Shown: positions 35,304 through 44,184 of the stretch, piece by piece
How the letters are laid out: every line of letters starts with the position of its first letter
Numbering within the stretch: position 1 is the stretch's first letter
Origin: an uncultured bacterium
Lineage (GTDB): Bacteria; Bacteroidota; Bacteroidia; Chitinophagales; Chitinophagaceae
Length of the DNA stretch: 64,000 bases
Assembly (NCBI GenBank): GCA_903920455.1
Contig: CAIXLY010000025.1
Location: 1 to 64,000 of the forward strand
Reading direction: 5' to 3'
Position numbers and translations under genes: made by a program
The notes under the pieces: generated by a model
Database searches by the model: none
What the model saw: the letters and a program-made list of their open reading frames with translations, nothing else
Told to the model about the DNA's origin: nothing

Positions 35304-36822
35304 TTTCTCTGTCAATTTTATTTAGAAATAACTGTGCATTTGCCAGGTGTGCTGCCTTTTTTGAGTCGCTCATTTTTTCGTAGGTTCTTACGAGCATTCC
35401 AAGTCGAGGGTTCGAAAGGAAGAAGTCGCTGTGCTTATGCATGAACTGCCAAAACAATCCGTCCCATATCATATCCCAGCCAACCTCTCCTGCAGCAAGT
35501 GATGGTTTTTTATGATCGCTCATTTTAAAAATATAATTACTCCCACTGATGTATGGCTTTGTTGCCATCAGGCCACCGTCAGCAAATTGTGTCATGCCAT
35601 ATACATTCGGTACCATTACCCAATCGTATGCATCAATGAATAATTCCATAAACCATCTGTACACTTCGTTCGGATCAAACTCACACAACAAGAAAAAATT
35701 ACCAAGAATCATCAGTCGTTCAATATGATGTGCGTATCCGGTGTCTAGTATTTTTTTTATTGTCTCATCGATTGGCAAAATTCCGGTTGTGCCATTGTAA
35801 AAGGAGGGCGGAATTTTTCTATTAAAGCCCCAGTAGTTGGTTGTTCTTTGTTTACTTCCCCTCGCTTCATAGATGATTCTGATAAATTCGCGCCAGCCTA
35901 TGAGCTGTCTAATGAATCCCTCAAGTGAATTGATTGGTATATTATTTTTTTGTGCATGATCAATCGTGCGATCTACTATGAATCCTGGATTGATTAAGCC
36001 AATATTCATCATGGGTGACAGGATGCTGTGGAAGAGAAATTTTTCTTTAGCTACGATCGCGTCTTCATAGGTCCCAAAATGTAGGAATCTAATGTTCAAA
36101 AAATTGTCCATCAACTTGATACTCGCAATTGAGTTCCATGCCCAAGGATACGTGCTTGATTCTGGTTTAATATTTCCGGGGTTATTGCTAAAGTGTTTTT
36201 CAGTGTAACCGATGGCCTCCACGAGGTATTCGTCTGATGCGGGAAAGTCAATTGGAGGAAGGATAGTTTTAGGTGGTATTTTTTTTCTATTTTCTGCATC
36301 GAAGCTCCATTTGCCACCAACTGGTCCACCTTTTTCGTCCAACATCAGGGTTAATCTTTTTCTCTGAGAGATGTAGAAGTCGGTCTGATGAAAATGTTTT
36401 TTGTCTTTGAAGAAGTCGATTCCAGCATCCAAATTTGTCAAGAAATTCGGATTCTGGTATTCTACTGCTGTGAGTAAGTTTTTTGATAGGGCATTATTAA
36501 TTCTTCTCTTGAGTAGGTAGTCTGTAGGGTCGCAAAAATGAATTGTCTTTACCCCTTTTATGCCAAGCGCTTCAATCAGTCTTTCTATGGAAGATATTGA
36601 TTCGGATGACTCAATATAAATTATCTCGTATCCATTTTTAGTCAAGCGATGCTCAAAAGACTTCATGCTTGATCGGTGCAGTACGATTTTTTGCTTATGA
36701 AATTTGTATTGCTTAAAGAAAAGGTACTCCTCAATCAAATATACTGGCCTTCCGTTCTCAATCGCTGGATGATTTTCGAATAGCTGGTGTGGAAAAACTA
36801 ATGTTGCTGCACTCATCGACAT
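35278..36822 (-). CDS. Photolyase/cryptochrome-related protein (PhrB-like) lacking Fe-S cysteines
   Basis: A 514-aa protein of the PhrB/FeS-BCP branch of the photolyase superfamily, started at the ATG at 36822 (another at 36816). The C-terminal FAD region shows GFIRQLIGWREFIRIIYEARG in pieces, DAYDWVMVPNVYGMTQFADG and TKPYISGSNYI. PhrB-type enzymes bind a 4Fe-4S cluster through four cysteines; here only the first counterpart (Cys380 in LLCEFDPNEV) is seen, and the segment at about residues 434-455 (MSDHKKPSLAAGEVGWDMIW) has none. Repair of (6-4) lesions or photoreception are both possible. Confidence 0.88.
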   Translation of the reverse strand: MSMSAATLVFPHQLFENHPAIENGRPVYLIEEYLFFKQYKFHKQKIVLHRSSMKSFEHRLTKNGYEIIYIESSESISSIERLIEALGIKGVKTIHFCDPTDYLLKRRINNALSKNLLTAVEYQNPNFLTNLDAGIDFFKDKKHFHQTDFYISQRKRLTLMLDEKGGPVGGKWSFDAENRKKIPPKTILPPIDFPASDEYLVEAIGYTEKHFSNNPGNIKPESSTYPWAWNSIASIKLMDNFLNIRFLHFGTYEDAIVAKEKFLFHSILSPMMNIGLINPGFIVDRTIDHAQKNNIPINSLEGFIRQLIGWREFIRIIYEARGSKQRTTNYWGFNRKIPPSFYNGTTGILPIDETIKKILDTGYAHHIERLMILGNFFLLCEFDPNEVYRWFMELFIDAYDWVMVPNVYGMTQFADGGLMATKPYISGSNYIFKMSDHKKPSLAAGEVGWDMIWDGLFWQFMHKHSDFFLSNPRLGMLVRTYEKMSDSKKAAHLANAQLFLNKIDRENEETMEQG

Positions 36823-36864
36823 TAAAACAAATTTCCCTTTTAAATGTTTTAATAAAAAAAGAAC

Positions 36865-37581
36865 ATGGAAAAACTCGTTGGAAAGAAAATAGTTATTGCT
36901 GGAGCAACCGGGGGCATTGGATCTCAATTGGCCAAATTACTGCACCAAAGTGGAGCAGAGCTTTTTCTTACAGGGAGAAATCATGAAAAACTAGCAGCAA
37001 TTGCAACTTCAATGGGCATTCCGGCTACACATATCTTCGCAGCAGACATTGCTGATTCAGCTGCTGTTCAAGCAATGTCTGATGCTGCCTTTTCATCTCT
37101 TGGCATCCCTGACATATTGATTAACGCTGCAGGCATAGGCATCATTAAGCCAATCGATCAGCTCAGCATCGAAGAGTTCACCCAATCTTTACAAACAAAT
37201 CTCATAGGGTCTTTTCTTTTAGTCAAGGCATTTCTTCCGGGCATGAAAGAGTTGAAAAAAGGTCTGATCATCAATATTCCTGGAGTTTTAGGGAAAGTGC
37301 CAATGGCCGGGGCAGCTGCTTATTCAGCGAGCAAGTATGGCATCGTAGGTATGATGCAAAGCATACGAGAGGAGTTAAAAAGAACCGAAATCAGAATTAC
37401 TAATTTATTTCTTGGAGGAGTTGATTCGCCATTTTGGGACAGCATCGACCTTAAGGTCCAAAAAGAAAAAATGATCAGAGAAGAAGAAGCTGCCAGGGCA
37501 ATTTGGTTCTTGTGTCAGCAGCCTGCAGGAGGGGTAGTGAGTGAGATGGTGCTGCAGCCATTTAACCACCAGGCAATTTAA
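36865..37581 (+). CDS. Short-chain dehydrogenase/reductase
   Basis: A 238-aa classical SDR: the cofactor loop AGATGGIGSQLA near residue 13, the NAAG block, and the catalytic Tyr153 and Lys157 in YSASK. The position after the second beta strand reads TGRN, with Arg, which favours NADPH. The substrate is unknown. It is divergent from the photolyase-related gene (42 bases between starts) and its 3' end faces mgtE with five bases between stops. Confidence 0.93.
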   Translation: MEKLVGKKIVIAGATGGIGSQLAKLLHQSGAELFLTGRNHEKLAAIATSMGIPATHIFAADIADSAAVQAMSDAAFSSLGIPDILINAAGIGIIKPIDQLSIEEFTQSLQTNLIGSFLLVKAFLPGMKELKKGLIINIPGVLGKVPMAGAAAYSASKYGIVGMMQSIREELKRTEIRITNLFLGGVDSPFWDSIDLKVQKEKMIREEEAARAIWFLCQQPAGGVVSEMVLQPFNHQAI

Positions 37582-37586
37582 TAGAA

Positions 37587-38978
37587 TTAAAGCATGACGC
37601 CACGCAAAAAGAAGTAGGCGCAGTTGAAGTAGATAATCACGCCAGTAACGTCTACAAGTGTTGCCACAAAAGGCGCAGAGGAAACAGCAGGGTCGGCCCC
37701 AAGTCGTTTCAGTACAATGGGGAGCATTGATCCTGTGATGGTGCCAAACATAACTACACCAATCAATGATATTCCTACTACTGATGCAATGAGCAGATAG
37801 TGGGGGCCATAGACCGCAGGAAATATTTGTGACCAGAGTGCCACGCGAACAAATCCGATTATTCCCAATACAGTACCGAGCATGAGACCTGAAATAATTT
37901 CTCTTTTCATCACATTCCACCAGTCGGCCAGCGTTACTTCGCCTACCGTAAGTGCCTGTATAATCAAGGAAGATGCCTGAGAGCCAGTGTTGCCACCGCT
38001 AGAGATAATGAGAGGTATAAAAAGAGATAGTACGAGTGCTTTTTCAAGTGCGAGTTCATAGGATGCCATTGCGGTAGCAGTGAGCATTTCACCGATAAAG
38101 AGAACAATCAACCACCCAACGCGTTTTTTGAAGAGCCTGAAAATGGAGATTTCCAAGTAAGGTTCTTCAAGGGCCTCGGTCCCCCCCATTTTTTGCATAT
38201 CCTCGCTAAACTCCTCATTGGCTACCCAAAGCACGTCATCAATAGTTACGATGCCGAGCATAATGTTGTTATTGTCTACTACAGGCAGGGCCACCCTGTT
38301 ATTCATTTTGAACACTTGGTTTGCCATTTCTTGGTCGTCGTTTACATTGAGGGCTATGTATCGGCCATCGGTAAGCGCAGACACAACCCTATCTGGGGGA
38401 GCCAAGAGAAACTCTCTAATTCTTACGTCATCCACCAGTTGACCTTGCTTATTGACCACATAGATTACATCAATCGTTTCACTCGCCTTTCCATTTTTTC
38501 TTATATGGTCTAACACTTCGCTGGTTGTCCATTCTGGTTGAACAGCTATATAGTCTGGGGTCATGAGTCGACCCACACTGCTTTCGGGGTATCCAAGAAG
38601 CGAAAGCGTGATTTTTCTTTCTTCAGGATTTAAGAGTTTAATCAGTTCCCTGACAGCCTCAGTGGGAAGCTCCTCAAGGAATGCTGTACGGTCATCTGCA
38701 GGAAGTTCGTTTAGGAGTGCTGCAGTCTTTAGCGGCTGAAGCTCTTGGATGATCGTCTTTTGAGTGCCCAGTTCCATTATCTTGAATGTACTGGCGGCCC
38801 TGTGAACGGATAATGAAGCGATAATCTCAGTTGCATTGTCTTCATTCTCCTCGATGAGTACTGATACATCACTGATGTTAAGGTTGTTCAGAAATTCATG
38901 CATACGCATCTTGTCCTCTGATTGGAGGATGCGTTCGAATTCTTCCTGAATTTCAAGGTTGTTGACAACCTGGTTCAT
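37587..38978 (-). CDS. mgtE: Magnesium transporter MgtE
   Basis: Mg2+ channel of the inner membrane, closed by cytoplasmic Mg2+ binding. The 463-aa protein has the family layout: an N-terminal helical superhelix (to about residue 140), two CBS domains (about 140-270), a plug helix, then five C-terminal transmembrane segments including SGGNTGSQASSLIIQALTVGE in the conserved pore region. No Mg-responsive riboswitch is evident in the 161-base gap upstream. It is not linked to other ion genes here. Confidence 0.96.
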   Translation of the reverse strand: MNQVVNNLEIQEEFERILQSEDKMRMHEFLNNLNISDVSVLIEENEDNATEIIASLSVHRAASTFKIMELGTQKTIIQELQPLKTAALLNELPADDRTAFLEELPTEAVRELIKLLNPEERKITLSLLGYPESSVGRLMTPDYIAVQPEWTTSEVLDHIRKNGKASETIDVIYVVNKQGQLVDDVRIREFLLAPPDRVVSALTDGRYIALNVNDDQEMANQVFKMNNRVALPVVDNNNIMLGIVTIDDVLWVANEEFSEDMQKMGGTEALEEPYLEISIFRLFKKRVGWLIVLFIGEMLTATAMASYELALEKALVLSLFIPLIISSGGNTGSQASSLIIQALTVGEVTLADWWNVMKREIISGLMLGTVLGIIGFVRVALWSQIFPAVYGPHYLLIASVVGISLIGVVMFGTITGSMLPIVLKRLGADPAVSSAPFVATLVDVTGVIIYFNCAYFFLRGVML

Positions 38979-39139
38979 CGTTCAAGTTATTTCGGCTAAA
39001 TTAATCATAGTTTTCAACCCTGCCATATTAAGTTATGCTTTGGCCAGAACTTCTTCTGTGATCCACAACTTTCTTACCTTTACCTAGGCCTAGCCAGTCA
39101 GCGCATGTTCTCCGATCATTCATTCTTACTATTTATTTT

Positions 39140-39682
39140 ATGATCATTTTCTTAATAGGGTTTATGGGGTCTGGAAAATCTTTTTATGCTGAGAAAGTAG
39201 CATCCATGATGAAGATCCCCTTCATAGATCTTGATGTGGAGTTGGAGCGAGAAGAAGGTATTTCCATTAGTGAAATTTTTGCCCAAAAAGGAGAGGATGA
39301 GTTCAGGCGCATAGAAGCTTCTTTGTTGAGGGAATGTGTAGCTTCATTTGATGAAAAGGCCGGTTCTGCTAACGATACTGGTGATTTTGTTGCTTTAATA
39401 GCCTGTGGGGGTGGTACGCCTTGTTTCTATGACAATATGGATTGGATGAATCAGCATGGGCTAACAATTTGGATTAATCCGTCTTCTGATGTGCTCAAGC
39501 AGCGATTGGTCCTGGAGAAGGCAAAAAGGCCATTGATTGCAGGATTATCCGGAGAGGCATTAGAAAAGTATATTGACGCCCAATTGAGCATCAGGGCACA
39601 GTACTATACCAAGGCCAACATCCAGATTACAAATTCAGAAACTTCGATTGAAGAAATTATTAATAAGATCAAACATGCATAG
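39140..39682 (+). CDS. aroK: Shikimate kinase
   Basis: Phosphorylates shikimate at the 3-hydroxyl in aromatic amino acid synthesis. The 180-aa protein has the P-loop GFMGSGKS at residues 7-14, the DLD shikimate-binding aspartate region, EFRRIE, the CGGGTP loop and the LID arginine in KRPLIAG. A near-consensus TACCTTTA lies at 39075-39082. The DUF423 gene starts inside its last codons (8-base overlap). aroE is about 29 kb away. Confidence 0.96.
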   Translation: MIIFLIGFMGSGKSFYAEKVASMMKIPFIDLDVELEREEGISISEIFAQKGEDEFRRIEASLLRECVASFDEKAGSANDTGDFVALIACGGGTPCFYDNMDWMNQHGLTIWINPSSDVLKQRLVLEKAKRPLIAGLSGEALEKYIDAQLSIRAQYYTKANIQITNSETSIEEIINKIKHA

Positions 39683-40094
39683 GTTGTTTTTTAGAACTGC
39701 CTCAATCCTTGCTGCAGTAGCTGTAGTATTTGGCGCCTTTGGTGCGCACCTTTTAAAAAAGTATTTGCCTGTTGATGATCTCACGGGTTACCATACAGCA
39801 GTTGGTTATCAGATGACTCATGCATTGGGAATTTTTATTGCCGGCATAATTTATCGCTTCTACAGGAGCAAAGGGCTAATCTGGGCTGGATATTGTTTTA
39901 TGTTGGGCATCATGTTTTTTTCTGGTTCAATCTATCTGAGGTTGTTGTTTAATTATCTGCAATTGGATTGGGGTCGAATTGTCATTATGTTTGCTCCTTT
40001 GGGGGGCACCCTTTTTGCGCTTGGTTGGATTTTTATTCTTTTTTCAATACCATCAAGAAAGCAGCTTCCCAAAAAGACCGATGAAGAAGCCTAA
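39675..40094 (+). CDS. DUF423 inner-membrane protein
   Basis: A 139-aa small membrane protein started at the ATG at 39675, which overlaps the aroK stop by eight bases; an upstream start would only add residues encoded within aroK. It has four hydrophobic segments and the DUF423/UPF0382 pattern AVVFGAFGAHLLKKYL then TAVGYQMTHALGIF. The family is widespread, with no established biochemical function. Coupled translation with aroK is likely, but no functional link is evident. Confidence 0.88.
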   Translation: MHRLFFRTASILAAVAVVFGAFGAHLLKKYLPVDDLTGYHTAVGYQMTHALGIFIAGIIYRFYRSKGLIWAGYCFMLGIMFFSGSIYLRLLFNYLQLDWGRIVIMFAPLGGTLFALGWIFILFSIPSRKQLPKKTDEEA

Positions 40095-40202
40095 TCATTC
40101 TGTACGCCAGCAAGCTCTTTCTCTTCTATTTCAGCTGAAATAGCTGTATTTTTGAAAGAGTTTCTAAAGCAATCAAATAATAATAAATCTGATCAATAGC
40201 AC

Positions 40203-42674
40203 ATGGGCAACCGATTAAAATCTCCCAAGCCAGAAGTAGATCCTGAAGTACTTGTGGAAGATAAGGAAGAAGAGGTTGAAATGAAATCACTGGTCAAGGA
40301 CGAACGAACCCAAAAGATTCTAGGCTCCTTGCTAATCTTTATCTGTTTCTTCTTATTTGTTGCCTTCACGTCCTACCTTTTTACTTGGATGGAAGATCAG
40401 GACAAGGTTAGAAATACCGGAGCCTCAATCTTAATGCCCAATGAGCTTGAGATTAGCAACCAGCTCGGAAGTTTCGGGGCATACGTATCCTTTCTATTTT
40501 TCGAATATGGATTCGGTATCGCTTCATACTTATTTTGTTCGCTGTTTTTTGTGTTGGGGATAAATCTACTTTTTGACAGGGTTGTTTTTTCTGTTTGGAG
40601 AAACCTGCGTTATCTCGTGATGGGCTTGCTGATCATTAGTGTTAGTGCATCTTTTTTTACCCCCAGTGCATCTTTTAATTGGGGTGGGGCATTTGGGAAG
40701 TATGCCTCAGGCTGGTTGACGGCTGTGATTGGCAAGTTAGGCACCTTGGCATTACTTTCTATCTCACTATTTTCTTATGTTATATGGAGGTTCAATCCTG
40801 TATTCAATTGGCCTGTTTTTGGTAAGGGAGTAGCTAAGCCAATGGCTGACCATCTTGAATCTACCTCGTTTGAAGTTGCCCCAGATCCTGAGGAAATTCA
40901 ACCAAGATTGGACCTAACTGAAGGGAATATATTGAAGAAAGGAAGCGCGCCTCTTTCAATTAATGATCCAGTTCATTCAGCTCCCCTCGAGGAAATTATT
41001 GATAACGACCAATTGCCCGAATTGATTTTGGAAGATGAAGAGGAAACTGTCGCGAGTGATGAAATTGTGGAAGACAAAACTCTAAGCCCAATTGAAGAGT
41101 TGCCGCTTGAAATAAAACCAATACAAAAAGATGCAGGTCTTTCTCCGAAAGCCGCAGCAGTATTGGCCTCTGCAAAATTTGATCCCATTGCTGACCTAAA
41201 GGGATACAAGTATCCATCTTTGGATTTGCTTGCACAATACTCTGGGGAAAAAATTGTCATGGACCAAACGGAACTCGAGGCGAACAAGACGCAGATCATG
41301 AAAACCCTCAAGAACTATGACATTGATATTCAAAAGATATTTGCAACAGTTGGTCCAACGGTAACGCTATATGAAATTGTTCCTGCTGCTGGTGTGAGGA
41401 TATCACGCATCAAAAATCTTGAGGATGATATTGCTTTAAGTCTTTCCGCACTCGGCATTAGGATTATTGCTCCAATTCCAGGTAAGGGAACCATAGGGAT
41501 TGAAGTTCCCAATGTCAAAAAAAGCATTGTTGGAATGAGGGCACTTCTTTCATCTGATAAATTTCAAAAAAACGACTTTGCACTTCCAATTGCATTGGGA
41601 AAAAAGATTGACAACGAAAATTTCATAGTTGATCTAGCCGCAATGCCCCACCTCTTGATGGCAGGAGCAACAGGTCAGGGTAAATCCGTCGGACTGAACG
41701 CCATCTTGGTATCCCTGCTCTACAAAAAGCATCCATCTCAACTGAAGTTTGTACTTGTTGATCCTAAAAAAGTAGAACTAAGTCTATATCGAATTATTGA
41801 GAAACATTTTCTGGCAAAGCTTCCTGGTGAGGAGGATGCCATTATCACCGATACTCGAAAAGTTGTAAATACACTCAATGCATTGTGTATTGAAATGGAC
41901 GAAAGGTATGATCTGCTAAAAGAAGCAGGCTGCAGAAATATTCGTGAATACAATGCCAAATTTGCAGAAAGAAGACTGAGCCCTGAAAAGGGGCATAAGT
42001 TTCTTCCTTTCATTGTGTTGGTGATTGATGAGTTTGCAGATTTGATTATGACTGCAGGAAAAGAAATTGAAACGCCAATTGCACGTTTGGCTCAACTTGC
42101 AAGAGCTGTAGGTATACACTTGATTGTAGCAACGCAGCGCCCTTCAGTAAATATCATCACAGGTACGATCAAGGCGAACTTCCCTGCCCGTATCGCTTTT
42201 AAGGTTTCCTCCAAAGTGGATAGTCGAACTATTCTCGATATTGGTGGTGCTGAGCAATTGATTGGAAGAGGCGATATGCTTGTTTCGTATATGGGTGAGG
42301 TGACAAGAGTGCAGTGTGCTTTTGTAGATACGCCCGAAGTAGAGAAGGTGGTTGATTTTATTGGTCAGCAACAAGGCTATGCATCTGCATTTGAACTTCC
42401 TGAGGTAGTTGATGAAAAGGACATGGATGATCGGGAGTTTGATTTGCTGAGCAAAGACCCACTCTTTAATGATGCCGCTCTTCTTATTGTGCAAAGTCAG
42501 ATGGGTTCAACCTCCTTGATTCAAAGGAGACTAAAACTTGGGTACAACCGTGCTGGAAGGCTTATGGATCAGCTTGAGGCCGCTGGAATTGTAGGACCAA
42601 GCAAAGGCAGTAAGGTGCGGGAGGTGTTGTACAAAACAGAATACGAACTTGATCAGTTTTTGAATTCAATCTAA
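40203..42674 (+). CDS. ftsK: DNA translocase FtsK/SpoIIIE
   Basis: Membrane-anchored motor that pumps chromosomal DNA at the division septum and activates dimer resolution. The 823-aa protein has four N-terminal membrane segments (about residues 38-200), an acidic linker of about 120 residues rich in Glu and Asp, the motor domain with Walker A GATGQGKS at 488-495 and Walker B FIVLVIDEFADLI, and a C-terminal winged-helix gamma domain (about 760-823) that reads orientation sequences. The linker is short compared with E. coli FtsK. lolA follows. Confidence 0.97.
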   Translation: MGNRLKSPKPEVDPEVLVEDKEEEVEMKSLVKDERTQKILGSLLIFICFFLFVAFTSYLFTWMEDQDKVRNTGASILMPNELEISNQLGSFGAYVSFLFFEYGFGIASYLFCSLFFVLGINLLFDRVVFSVWRNLRYLVMGLLIISVSASFFTPSASFNWGGAFGKYASGWLTAVIGKLGTLALLSISLFSYVIWRFNPVFNWPVFGKGVAKPMADHLESTSFEVAPDPEEIQPRLDLTEGNILKKGSAPLSINDPVHSAPLEEIIDNDQLPELILEDEEETVASDEIVEDKTLSPIEELPLEIKPIQKDAGLSPKAAAVLASAKFDPIADLKGYKYPSLDLLAQYSGEKIVMDQTELEANKTQIMKTLKNYDIDIQKIFATVGPTVTLYEIVPAAGVRISRIKNLEDDIALSLSALGIRIIAPIPGKGTIGIEVPNVKKSIVGMRALLSSDKFQKNDFALPIALGKKIDNENFIVDLAAMPHLLMAGATGQGKSVGLNAILVSLLYKKHPSQLKFVLVDPKKVELSLYRIIEKHFLAKLPGEEDAIITDTRKVVNTLNALCIEMDERYDLLKEAGCRNIREYNAKFAERRLSPEKGHKFLPFIVLVIDEFADLIMTAGKEIETPIARLAQLARAVGIHLIVATQRPSVNIITGTIKANFPARIAFKVSSKVDSRTILDIGGAEQLIGRGDMLVSYMGEVTRVQCAFVDTPEVEKVVDFIGQQQGYASAFELPEVVDEKDMDDREFDLLSKDPLFNDAALLIVQSQMGSTSLIQRRLKLGYNRAGRLMDQLEAAGIVGPSKGSKVREVLYKTEYELDQFLNSI

Positions 42675-42731
42675 TAGTCTTTTCTTTGCAGCATATTGTT
42701 GATTAACCCTGACACTAAAACTAACTTCATC

Positions 42732-43403
42732 ATGTTTAGTAGAATTTCTCTCCTGTTCTTGGTTTCGGTTTTTTCATCTCTTCTGTCATTTGGCCAATCT
42801 TCAAAGGGAATTGGGAAGAGTGATCCGGAAGCAAAAAAAGTGTTGGATGCTGTGAGTGAAAAGTTCAAGACCTTCAAAACTGTCAAGGCTAATTTTTCAC
42901 TTAAAATCGAAAATGCAGCAGGGAAAGTTCAAGGAACAAAGACCGGTACAGTGATGATGAAAGGTGTCAAGTATCGGGTTTCTATAACAGGCCAGGAAAT
43001 TTTTTGTGATGGGTCAACTATTTGGAGTTTTGATGTTGGTGCAAACGAAGTTCAGGTGAGCACACTCGATAACAGCAGCGGCTCAATTACCCCTCAGAAG
43101 TTATTTACGAATTTTTATGACAAAGACTTTTTGTTCATGTTGAATCCTGAGGTTAAGCGGGCTGGAAAAACATATCAGGTAATAGAGCTCACGCCCATTG
43201 ATAAAACCAAGCCATTTTTTAAGGTGCTTGTAGAAGTGGATAAGGCAACAAAAATAATCATGTCTACCCAGGTGTTTGAAAAAAATGGGAACAGGTATTT
43301 TTATGCGATCAATTCGATGTCCACAACGGCTTCACTGCCCGATGAAGGTTTTTCTTTCAGTCCAAAGAAGTATCCAGGTGTAGAGCTTATCGACTTGCGA
43401 TAA
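42732..43403 (+). CDS. lolA: Outer-membrane lipoprotein carrier protein LolA
   Basis: Periplasmic chaperone that carries lipoproteins from LolCDE to the outer membrane. Started at the ATG at 42732 (223 aa), which begins a clean signal peptide FSRISLLFLVSVFSSLLSFG; a TTG at 42696 would add 12 residues and spoil it. The mature part has the LolA half-barrel pattern, with FKTVKANFSLKIENAAGK and EIFCDGSTIWSFDVGANEV. ftsK-lolA is a common neighbour pair in bacteria. It converges on ubiX, four bases apart. Confidence 0.9.
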   Translation: MFSRISLLFLVSVFSSLLSFGQSSKGIGKSDPEAKKVLDAVSEKFKTFKTVKANFSLKIENAAGKVQGTKTGTVMMKGVKYRVSITGQEIFCDGSTIWSFDVGANEVQVSTLDNSSGSITPQKLFTNFYDKDFLFMLNPEVKRAGKTYQVIELTPIDKTKPFFKVLVEVDKATKIIMSTQVFEKNGNRYFYAINSMSTTASLPDEGFSFSPKKYPGVELIDLR

Positions 43404-43407
43404 GTAA

Positions 43408-43965
43408 TTATTTTCCCCAGCGAAATGTGCTAATATCAAAACCCGCGAGGTCAAGGACTCGGTCAACAACCGTTAATGCTACTTCTTCAATGGTTGTAGG
43501 ATTGCTATAAAATGATGGGGTGGCAGGACAAATAATTCCCCCAGCAAGGGTGAGGGTTTCCATGTTTCGAATGTGAATGAGGTTGTAGGGAGTTTCCCTG
43601 ACAACACAAATCAATTTTCTTCTCTCTTTCAATACCACATCCGCAGCTCTTGTAATCAAATCATTTGATACTCCAGACGCAATCCGCGCTAGCGTTCCCA
43701 TGGAGCAGGGAATAATGATCATGGTGTCGTATTTTCCAGAACCTGAAGCGAAGGGGGCACTAAAATCATGCTTGCCGTAGATAGGGAGGGCAAGCTCATT
43801 GTGTTTTTTGTTGCTGAGCTCTGTTTCCCATACTTCTTTCGCATTGTCTGAAAAAACAATGGAAACTTCGTCCCATTGCGACCTCAATTGTTTCAGTTTG
43901 TCTAATAATAATTGTGCATAAATTGACCCACTAGCACCAGTAATCGCCACCACTATTTTTCTCAT
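43408..43965 (-). CDS. ubiX: Flavin prenyltransferase UbiX
   Basis: Makes prenylated FMN from reduced FMN and dimethylallyl phosphate, the cofactor of UbiD-type decarboxylases. The 185-aa length fits. The N-terminal flavin-binding ITGASGSIYAQLLLDKL, the CSMGTLARIASGVSNDLI block and the VRETPYNLIHIRNMETL block are all characteristic. No ubiD-type gene is in the window, so its partner is elsewhere. Cytoplasmic, expected to be a dodecamer. Confidence 0.95.
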   Translation of the reverse strand: MRKIVVAITGASGSIYAQLLLDKLKQLRSQWDEVSIVFSDNAKEVWETELSNKKHNELALPIYGKHDFSAPFASGSGKYDTMIIIPCSMGTLARIASGVSNDLITRAADVVLKERRKLICVVRETPYNLIHIRNMETLTLAGGIICPATPSFYSNPTTIEEVALTVVDRVLDLAGFDISTFRWGK

Positions 43966-44117
43966 ACTATCTGTTGATTAATTCGATTAACAATAGTTAT
44001 TGGAAAAGGTTAGGGCTATTCTGAAAAAGAGCTCCTAAATTTTCTGGCGGGAAAGGCAATAACTGAATCAAAATCACGTTAATATTTTGGTTTTTCAAAG
44101 GATATTGGATTTAATTC

Positions 44118-44139
44118 GGGCTGGATTTCTATCCGGCCC
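44118..44139. other. Second hairpin downstream of the alpha-oxoamine synthase gene
   Basis: GGGCTGGAT (44118-44126) pairs with ATCCGGCCC (44131-44139, one G-T pair) around the loop TTCT. On the minus strand it follows the terminator at 44147-44176 but has no strong T run, so it may stabilise a readthrough 3' end. On the plus strand it is followed by TCTTTATT, though no plus gene ends nearby. Confidence 0.45.
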
Positions 44140-44146
44140 TCTTTAT

Positions 44147-44176
44147 TAAAAAAAATCCCCGCCAACTGGCAGGGAT
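44147..44176 (-). terminator. Rho-independent terminator after the alpha-oxoamine synthase gene
   Basis: On the minus strand ATCCCTGCC, loop AGTT, GGCGGGGAT (stem 44155-44176, one G-T pair) followed by a run of eight T, beginning nine bases after the stop codon. A strong canonical terminator. Confidence 0.9.
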
Positions 44177-44184
44177 CTATATCC

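Noticed and set aside
37405-37920. A 171-codon minus-strand frame across the SDR and mgtE ends
   Set aside because: Runs antisense to the SDR and out of frame in mgtE; the composition is atypical (Cys, His, Trp rich).
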